Assembly: GCA_963971305.1 (NCBI GenBank)
Contig: OZ020307.1
Location: 65,531,702-65,595,701 of the forward strand
DNA length: 64,000 bases
Direction: 5' to 3'
Origin: Arcuatula senhousia
Lineage: Eukaryota > Mollusca > Bivalvia > Mytilida > Mytilidae
Shown here: piece by piece, positions 48,401 to 56,300 of the stretch
How the letters are laid out: each line of letters opens with the position of its first letter
How positions within the stretch are numbered: the first letter of the stretch is position 1
Notes under the pieces: model-generated
What the model saw: only the letters and a program-made list of their open reading frames with translations
Database searches by the model: none
Told to the model about the DNA's origin: nothing
Position numbers and translations under genes: made by a program

Positions 48401-51400
48401 TAATGGATGGATGGACGGACCAGTCAAAAATATTATACCCTCTGCAACTTCATGGCATGGGGTATAATAAGACATATTGTATTGAAACCCAATCATGGAG
48501 CCCAGTGAGAGGAAAAACTATTATCAATGGTATTGAATACTGTAAATGTGGAAGTTTTCAAGGCGTGGTATTTTCACATTTTTGTATTTAGTAAACATTT
48601 GGTGTGTGAGAAAAATTCTCTTTTTTCTATTGAAATGTATTTACGTGCCATGATTATACCCCAAAAAAATTTTAATGGGAAATAATTTGCTGATATTCTG
48701 TGATAGGAATTACATGTATTAGAAAATGACCCCAGGCAAAATTTCCATGTTTACAGAATATGGGAGCTTCTGGATTAAAATTTACCTGGATTTGATTTGG
48801 AATATCTAGTGTTTTGAAAGTTTCAAGTCTGTGAACCACTCCATCATCATCTCTGTAGCCACACACTATTTCAGGAATACCAACAAGGTAACTTTGTGCC
48901 CACCATTTTATCAACTTGAATCTGAATAAAAATAGAAATACCAACTAAATAACTTTTCATTGACTTAAATCTGAAAAATATCAAAACCAACTAAAGAACT
49001 TTTTATCAGCTTTTATCTGAAAAATGGTCAAAGGGCAATAACTCTTATTCAAAATATTACATAATTTATATCCTCTTGTATGCTTCATGAATATTTATCT
49101 GTTTTTCAATAATTCACCATAACCATAAATAATGCTTCTTTATTAAGGTGTCTTGAGGCTCCCTATGTCTTTTTAAAACCTCATTGTGGTAATATTCCGA
49201 TCATAGTAAGTTTGTACATCACTGCACATATTTTTAGAGCCAGTTTACTTAGTAAATGAAAAAAAAATCCTTCAGGTAGTTCTAATGGAGTACCTTTGAA
49301 AGTTTTGTCTTTGTCTTTGACTGTCAATTTCTCTGGTTGTTTTGAATTCTACATAATGTCTCTTTTTATCATCAAAAGCATCTACTTCTCCACCAAACAC
49401 TACAAGATAACATTATGAAAATGTTTTGCAAAATTAAATTTTTTTAAACATAGATGTACATGTAATGAATTGTGTATATACCGGTAGTTTTATTACAAAA
49501 GTCAAATAATTTTTATATAATTCTGTCTTATTAAAAGAAGACAGAAATTAGAGAAACAAGGGCACGTTACAAGAAGTCATCTTAGAAAGTGAAAGCATAG
49601 TACAAAAATTTCAGAAATTTTTTTGAGATTCAGGTTACACAAGACAGGCACCCCTATAACACGATGGACCGTAGGATGGATGGACGAACAGATTGAAGAA
49701 ACTAGACCTGCTTTCACCTTCGGCATCACAGGTAAAAAACTATATACAGTAGTATATATTCAGTAGAAGCTTAGAAATCTATTACTAAAGTGTATACAGA
49801 AAAATAGATAGGCAAAAAAAGTATTTCATTAGTAATATGTAACTAGTGGAGGTATTGTTTACATATCTAATGGCAGCCATGATTTAATCAAAAGTTTTGT
49901 GCTGCCCATATAGTTGATGCTTACCTAGAGAATGAGAATTAAGTCTTGTTCTAACTACTACAGCATATTCTTCATTGCAGTTGACTGGTTCTGTTGTAAC
50001 TGGTTTACTGTTTGGTCTGTCTTTAATTTATACAGGTAATACTTTAATTTATACAGGTAATACTTTAATTTATACAGGTAATACTTTAATTTAACATTAA
50101 TACTTTGTCACGTTTTGTGTCAGTTGACAATGAAATATTATCAATTTTTTTCTAGACTAATTGAATTTTTTTTAATATCCTGAACCAAGTCAGACCCATT
50201 ACGTTTTTTCCCTTCCTTAGCACATACAGTACATATTTTTGTCAATCAAGATTCTGTTGTTGCATAGCTGACCCTTTTTGGTACCGTATAGTGGGTTATT
50301 TAATTTTCGTGGGGGTAAATTTTTTGCAGTTTTTGTCTGAAAGGGTATGCAGGGATTAAATAAAACTTGTTTAGGACATCCCTGGGGTATGTGAATTTTT
50401 TTTGCAGGTTTTATTTTAGCGATTTGTGGATGTGTTTGTTTAATTTGCATTAGAAAAATATTTATGCCATTTTCGTCCACCCGCGAAAATAACCCGCTAT
50501 TACGGTATGTTCTTCATCTTGATTTTTTTGTCTAGTGATTTTGTCTTTGCCTTTTCGGACTAATGATATTTGAATGCTCCTTTTGAACTCCTTTGCTTTT
50601 TCCCCAATGATGTGATTGTTTTACCTGCAGTTAAATACTGTTCAAATTTCATCCCCCAGGCTGCCATTTCTTTCTGCCTTTCTGTCATTGAGGCATTATT
50701 TTCCTTTCGTAATTCAGTTTCAAACTCACACATGTAAATTGTGCCATTAAACTTTGTCAACGCAATCTTCCAGTCATCTCTATTTTCATAAACCGTACAT
50801 ATCAGTTTGGTTAGCAACCCCCTCCAGGAAACAAAATCAGTATGCAAATCCCTAAAAAAAAATCACAACATATAGTGATATTGTAAAGAACAAACAAATT
50901 TGATTTTCCATATTCCTTAAGTAAGGCCAATAAAATGTAACAGAGAGATAACTATGACATTATTCTGCTTGAATACAATTTTGTTTAACATTTCAAATCA
51001 AGTATTTGTTTTCACACTGCAGTTTTATGAAATGCTCTGCAACTAGGCAGGTAATTGTTATTTCTTAGCAATAAGCATTTAAGTTTTGTTTCTTTTGGCA
51101 ATATTTGAATGATTTCCTTTATATTAAATGACATTTAAGAATTTTGAAAATAAAAAATGCCAGGTAAGAGAGTGAAGTCAATTTCTACCAATAATTTGTA
51201 AAAGGCCTCAACTTTCATATTAACCTAACTCTGTAAATTTGTTGTAGTTTTTATGGTTGTATCCCTGCTTGTGGAGTTTAAAAACCTGAGGCTGGCCTGA
51301 AAACACACCAAAGCAATGAATTTATCTGTGTAAATTTTAATAAGATCATTTTTCCTACCACAGGCACAGGTTGATGTAAGTCTTAATTAATTTTGGGTTT

Positions 51401-51993
51401 TAGTTCAGAATATTTTGGTTTTATTGTTTATGCTTTCATATTCATATTCATATTCATATAGTGCTTGGTATTTATAGTCTTTTGGGTGAAGTACTTTTGA
51501 CGAATCTTGAATAGACGAAACATGCATCAGGCGCAGCAAAAATTTCTTGAATGAAGTTTTGTTGTAATTCTTATTTAAAAGATAGAAATGGGGAAGAAGA
51601 CCTCATTGATTGAAACAAATGTCTGTGATCCTAATTATACCTGTTATTTGATTCTGCGATTTCTTGACTCTGCAGCTGAAATTTGTCTTGATTGAGAAGA
51701 ATCCAGTACAAAAGACTATCAAGATGCTCCTGTTTGCAAACTTTCTCATCTTTTTGAACCATTTGTTCATATCCATCTGCTAAATCAAAACTCACATTAA
51801 CTGGGTTTAGTGGGGTTATAAAATATGACATGTTTGATCTGTCCGCCTTGAAACATCTTTTCTTGTCAATTGAGAAATTGCCAATTTCTCTTGGCATCCT
51901 AAAGTTGGGCAACTTTTTATCAAATGATTCTTTAGGGTGCGTTTTGAATGTTTTATTTTCACAGATAGATTTACCATCATGTGATCTTTTCAT
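45179..51993 (-). CDS. DXO: DXO decapping/deNADding 5'-3' exoribonuclease (seven coding exons)
   Basis: Exons 51993-51641, 50851-50625, 50020-49925, 49399-49294, 48921-48786, 47108-47014 and 45431-45179 join through GT-AG introns in consistent phases (2,1,1,2,0,2) to give 421 residues; human DXO has 396. Family members remove incomplete or NAD caps from RNA and degrade it 5' to 3' in nucleus and cytosol. Visible motifs are WRGLLTKLICTVYE and FNGTIYMCEFET (exon 2), KFEQYLTA, RTRLNSH (exon 3), GGEVDAF and YVEFKTT supplying the metal-binding E230, D232, E243 and K245 (exon 4), KLIKWWAQSYLVGIPEIVCGYR (split between two fields of the motif, exon 5) and FLPEWYI (exon 7). The start at 51993 is the first ATG after an in-frame TGA. 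After FLPEWYI the protein has a tandem-repeat tail not present in vertebrate DXO. It lies head to head with STK19. Identity is very secure and the catalytic set is intact. Confidence 0.95.
47014..47108 (-). CDS. DXO: DXO coding exon 6
   Basis: Acceptor TTCTTTTGCAG, donor CCCAAG|GTAAAT. Encodes WKPNVSLTFLDELLNFIK and ends NDPR, equivalent to the vertebrate DDPR helix end. A MITE of the TACTGTG family ends 35 bp upstream of this acceptor. Confidence 0.92.
47143..47354. mobile_element. MITE, TACTGTG family, copy 2 (DXO intron 5)
   Basis: Same 212-bp length and inverted arms as the copy at 8718. Its left end lies 35 bp upstream of the DXO exon 6 acceptor on the minus strand. Confidence 0.82.
48120..48475 (-). 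repeat. Modular repeat of the GGGTATAAT/CATGGCATGG type in DXO intron 5
   Basis: Units marked by GGACCATAACTCC, CTTGCATACCAAGTTTTGTT and AGGAGTTGCG recur twice. The end ATTATACCCTCTGCAACTTC...GGGGTATAAT is an inverted pair. A related unit in opposite orientation is at 33190-33470. Confidence 0.65.
48786..48921 (-). CDS. DXO: DXO coding exon 5
   Basis: Acceptor TTTTATTCAG, donor ATCCAG|GTAAAT. Encodes LIKWWAQSYLVGIPEIV, CGYRDDDG and the LETFKTL segment, in register with vertebrate DXO. Confidence 0.94.
49294..49399 (-). CDS. DXO: DXO coding exon 4 (catalytic metal-binding motifs)
   Basis: Acceptor ATCTTGTAG, donor TTCAAAG|GTACTC. Contains GGEVDAF and YVEFKTT, the two strands that carry the acidic metal ligands and catalytic lysine of the DXO/Rai1 nuclease fold. 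Confidence 0.93.
49925..50020 (-). CDS. DXO: DXO coding exon 3
   Basis: Encodes ADRP...RTRLNSHSL; the segment from ADRP to RTRL is the same length as in human DXO, which supports the acceptor TTAAAG|ACAGACC. That acceptor has no strong pyrimidine tract and lies at the edge of a triplicated 21-bp repeat (50021-50083). Confidence 0.88.
50021..50093 (-). repeat. 21-bp tandem repeat abutting the DXO exon 3 acceptor
   Basis: On the plus strand CTTTAATTTATACAGGTAAT plus A is repeated exactly three times (50021-50083), with a partial fourth. On the gene strand each copy ends in the same TTAAAG that serves as acceptor. Confidence 0.9.
50282..50507. mobile_element. MITE, TACCGTA family (DXO intron 2)
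   Basis: Inverted ends TACCGTATAGTGGGTTATTT and AAATAACCCGCTATTACGGTA (first 20 of 21 bases pair with one indel). 226 bp, no coding sequence. Confidence 0.75.
50625..50851 (-). CDS. DXO: DXO coding exon 2
   Basis: Acceptor TTTTTTTTAG, donor CTGCAG|GTAAAA; residues 118-193. It carries WRGLLTKL, the FxGTIY strand and the KFEQY motif. The frame stays open past the donor into a dispersed repeat at 50535-50610, but family homology stops at the donor. Confidence 0.93.
51641..51993 (-). CDS. DXO: DXO coding exon 1
   Basis: Residues 1-117. The N-terminal extension is followed by conserved FRMPREIGNFSID and DLADGYEQMV. Donor AACAG|GTATAA; phase 2. Confidence 0.9.
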
Positions 51994-52109
51994 AGTTCTA
52001 AAATATCGAATGCTTGTAATTATGGCTCCGCATCATCTGACGAAGATCTGCCAGTTTTCTCTGTGCAAGCACATGTCAGATTTTTTCAAACGAAAGTGAA
52101 ACTGCAAAA

Positions 52110-52240
52110 ATAGTCCCGGAAGTAGGTTTCTGACCAATGGTGTCAAGCAAAACAAAGTTCAAAAGCCAATCAAATCACGCGTTACAGATAAAAACACGTT
52201 TGTAACATGTCAGCTCCCATGTAAATTAGTCTTTCCGGTG
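52110..52240. promoter_or_regulatory. Candidate bidirectional promoter of DXO and STK19
   Basis: Between the DXO start codon (51993, minus) and STK19 (plus) lies a cluster of an ETS/GABP-type CCGGAAGT (52116-52123) and two CCAAT boxes (52134-52138, 52166-52170), with CACGCG nearby and no TATA box. ETS and NF-Y sites are typical of bidirectional promoters of housekeeping genes. The motifs are seen; the function is inferred. Confidence 0.5.
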
Positions 52241-52567
52241 AAATTCAATACAAAGCAAGAATTAGGAAGGTTACATATTTGGAAAGAAAAAAATAATTCT
52301 TTTTTTTTCTAAACTTGTTTAATACCAGAGATTTTTAAAGTAAGAACAGAAGCATATGATTATCTCTTAGGCGACAAAATGTGTTACAGTCAGTAGAGTA
52401 AAGTTGACTGAGTTGGTGACTTGGTCAGTGTATGTAAGAAGTCCTTGATTAAAGTAAATTTCAATAATGTGATAAAAATCAAAGTAGAAGTGACATCTTT
52501 ATGGGCTAAGAGTTACAATCCACATTGAAATGAAATAAACAAATATTCATGTACTTTCTTTGATTAG

Positions 52568-52915
52568 GGAGCGCGGTGGCCGAGTGGTTAAGGCACTGGA
52601 CTTTAAATCACAGGTCGACACCTCTGTGGGCTCGAGCCCCACACATATCAAGGTTTCAATACACCTACCGTCTCTCGTGTGTTTCACCGATTTTCCAGCT
52701 TGGAATATCGGGCTTTCCTCCAACACAAGTCTGGCGACCATGCAAGGGCCTCATACATGTATATGCCAAACGGACGTTAATCTTGCCGTCAGTCAAAAGC
52801 TCATCAGAGCTTATGTTAATTGTTTGACTTGTGTACACATCACATCACTGATGTGTACTCATTGATGTTAAATAAATCTTACCAAAATGTTCCTTTACCT
52901 TTGACTTTTACCTTT
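52568..52915 (+). mobile_element. tRNA-Ser-derived SINE between DXO and STK19
   Basis: The 5' part has a pol III A box TGGCCGAGTGG (52577-52587) and B box GGCTCGAGCCC (52629-52639) with tRNA-Ser-like spacing and a long variable arm. The acceptor stem does not pair and the anticodon position reads TTA, so it is not a working tRNA. A roughly 200-bp unrelated body follows, ending in a simple CTTTACCTTTGACTTTTACC tail, as in SINEs mobilised by LINEs. It lies in what should be the 5' intron of STK19. Confidence 0.85.
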
Positions 52916-53257
52916 TAGTGCCTACTGGTCACAGAGTAATTCTCACCATTATTTTCTCAAAAGCAGTTCTTGCCATTTTGCTGATTTTGTTCTTATTTTT
53001 CCACTAAAAATGTCATGTTATGGCCATACAACAAAATGAAACAAACACATACCAATACAAACATATCAATATGAGATGAAAATGAGAAAATGAACATGAA
53101 ATCAGAGGTTTTCTTCATTGAACTAGAGCTATTCTTTTACCTTGCTTTTACCCAATGAACAGATAAATAGATTAAACCATGCATAATTGAATAAAAGAAT
53201 AGTTATTAGCCGGCTAAATTAGTGATTCAATTTTTCATATTTATCTTCATTTTGTAG

Positions 53258-53359
53258 AAATGAGTCGTAAAAGGGCTTTGATGCCTGAATTTTATAAGAA
53301 GAAGAAGGCTCGCATTGAATCTCAACATGTCTCTATTCCAGAAAATCAAAAGGAGGAAG
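53258..53359 (+). CDS. STK19: STK19 coding exon 1
   Basis: Acceptor CATTTTGTAG, two untranslated bases, then ATG. Encodes a basic start, MSRKRALMPEFYKKKKAR, which looks like a nuclear localisation signal. Donor GAGGAAG|GTACTA; phase 1. Confidence 0.88.
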
Positions 53360-56300
53360 GTACTATTATGTATATTGATGTACAATGTACATATATATAT
53401 ATGTGTGTGTGGTTCAGGATAGAATTTGATATTTTAAACAATTGTCTTTTTATGACACTTTTAACATTTGATTGCCTCGACCCTTATTTAGAAAACTGAG
53501 AACATACATGTATATTATCATATGCATATGTGAAAAACTTTTAAATGGTTGAATTATTCTTGTTATTGTGTACCATGTTTATGTTTTTTTATCCTTTTTA
53601 TACGACCGCAAAAAATTTGTGGACGTATAATGGTATGATGCTGTTGTTGTCGTCGTTGTCTGTTAACTTTAGTGTATACACAATAACTTTAGTTCTAGTT
53701 ATCCAAATGCAATGAGATTTCACAATGAATACCATTAAAGGATGGATGGGATTGATTTTGGGGGTCCCACCTGTTTTGGTTCGAAATTAGGGGCCAAAAA
53801 TGCTACTTTGATGTTTGTTGCCACGATAACTTAAGTTCTAGTTATCGAATTGCTTTGTAATTTGGCAATAATGTTCCTTACCATAAAAGGATGAATGGGA
53901 TTGGTTTTGGGGGTCTCCCCTTTTTTTGTTTCAAAATTAGGGGCCCAAAAGGGGCAAAAAATTCAAATATTTTATTGTTTCCACAATAACTTCCGTCCTA
54001 GTTGGCTTATTGCTGTGAAATTTGTGAAGAATGTTTCATACAATAAAAGAATGAACTGGATGATCTTTTGCGCGCCCCCTTTTCCCTGTTAAGTAATTAA
54101 GGGCCAAATTGAAACACTTTTATTAGTGGACCGAATGACCGATTTTGAAAAAAAATTTTGCATATTTGTTCTTGTCAAATAGAGGATGCAAAATTGAGAA
54201 TTAATTTTTGCTACCCCATCTTTTTCCCCTTATTATGTAATTAGGGGCCAAAAGGGACCAAAATCAATTTTTTTTACTTGTGATCGGATTTTGAAAAAAT
54301 TTTTTTGCATGTTTGTTCTTGCCAAATAGTGGATACAAAATTGAGAATTAATTTATGCGACCCTCCTTTTTCCCCCTATTATGAAATTAGGGGCCAAAAT
54401 CAAAACCTATTTATTTGTGGTCTGATTTTGATCTTCTTTGGAAAAAAAATAATTCCTTTTAAAATGTGAATTTAGAAAGCTGCATGTGTCAAAAAACCTT
54501 TGTCAGTCCACCATGGGCTGAATATGTCCAGAGCAATTGACTATCCATATTGGGCCTAAAATGTACCTGGTTCAACATGTTGCGGTCGTATCATGCTGCG
54601 CTCGGCAAGCTTTTTATTATGTTTTTGTTATTTTACATGAAACAATCAAAAATATTTGAAACAACTGCACAGTACTATTTAATACTTAATAATATTTTAT
54701 AATGAATATATTTCGTAGAATCTCGAGTGCCAACAGATACAGAGCTATCATTGGTGTATTTCAAGAATTTGTTCCCATCTGACAAATTTGAGCACAGATT
54801 ACCAGCAATAGTTCTCAAACATCAGTTGTACAGCTTACACCAAAACAGAACTGCCGTTGATAAAGAGTTGGTAAGCAATAATTTTCAAACATCAGTTGTA
54901 TAGCTTACACCAAAACAGAACTGCCGTTGATAAAGAGTTGGTAAGCAATAATTTTCAAACATCAGTTGTATAGCTTACATCATAACAAAAAACTGCTGTT
55001 GATAAAGACTTTGTAAGCAATAATTTTCAAACATCAATTGTATAGCTTACATCATAACATAACTGCTGTTGATCATTATGATAAAGAGTTGGTAAGCAAT
55101 AATTTCAAACATCAATTGTACAGCATGCATCATAACAACTGCTGTTGATAAATAGTTGGAAAGCAATGACTATCAAACATCAGTTGTACAGCTTACATCA
55201 TAACAACTGCTGTTGATAAAGAGTTGGTAAGCAATAATTTTCAACCATCATTTGTACAGCATGCATCATGACAAAACTGCTGTTGATAAAGAATTGGTAA
55301 GCAATAATTTTCAAAACATCACGTGTACAGCATGCATCATAACAAAACTGCTGTTGATAAAGAATTGGTAAGCAATAATTTTCAAAACATCAGTTGTACA
55401 GCTTACATTATAACAACTGCTGTTGATCGTGTTGATAAAGAAATGGTAAGCAATAATTTTCAACCATTAATTGTACAGCTTACATCATAACATAACTGCA
55501 GTAGAATAGCCAAATTTAATATGTGTGTGTCCTGAGCCAGAAATCTTTTACCAATCTTTAGTATTTTGTTCCTTGTTTAAGAAGTGGGTCGTTTTGCCAT
55601 TTCAGAACCCCATTTGAGAATTGTATGCATTTTATTTTTACCTTGGGCCAACCAAAACAATGAGCAGTGCCAACTATACTGTGTGATTTTAAAATTGCTG
55701 CTTGTTCATGCAAGCTTTGTCACATACACTTATTCCAGTGTGGGAAAATAGCACTGGCCAGTAAAAATCCTTTTTGGCAAGTGACTATGGACATATTTTG
55801 AACAGGACACTTGTTCACAAAAGTACATAAACATAATTTTAGTTGTACATTGTACCTCCCCTTGTTGTCTATGTTAGTTACCCCTGACTTTACGTCTACC
55901 AACTTTTCTGAATATGGCTGCAGGACCTCAAAAGCAGTACTTGTTGTTTGAAATATTGGTTGTTTTTTTTTTCAGAATGATATGAAGAACAAGGGTGTTA
56001 TAAAGATCTTTAAGCTGGGATCTGAATTAGATGAATATGCAGTCGTGTTCACAGAAGACTACAGATGTCATGTGACTCGAGCAATGGCTGAATTCTCCAT
56101 ACCCAAAATTGTAGCAGGTAATTCAATAAAATGAGTTCCTGCCAACAGTCTTTAGAACAACCCCTCATAAACAAAGTTAGTGGGAATACCTGTATAAAGG
56201 AATCACCTGCTTTGTCTGTCTGTCTGTTGTCCACATATCTTGTAAGCGCATTTCCTATTAAACTATTTGATGGATTTTGATAAAACTTTACATGAAATTA

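Noticed and set aside
50560..50634. Extension of DXO exon 2 past 50625 as coding
   Set aside because: The frame is open, but homology stops at a good donor site and the extension is a dispersed repeat.
52568..52650. A tRNA-Ser gene
   Set aside because: A and B boxes fit, but the acceptor stem does not pair, the anticodon position is TTA, and a SINE-like body and tail follow.
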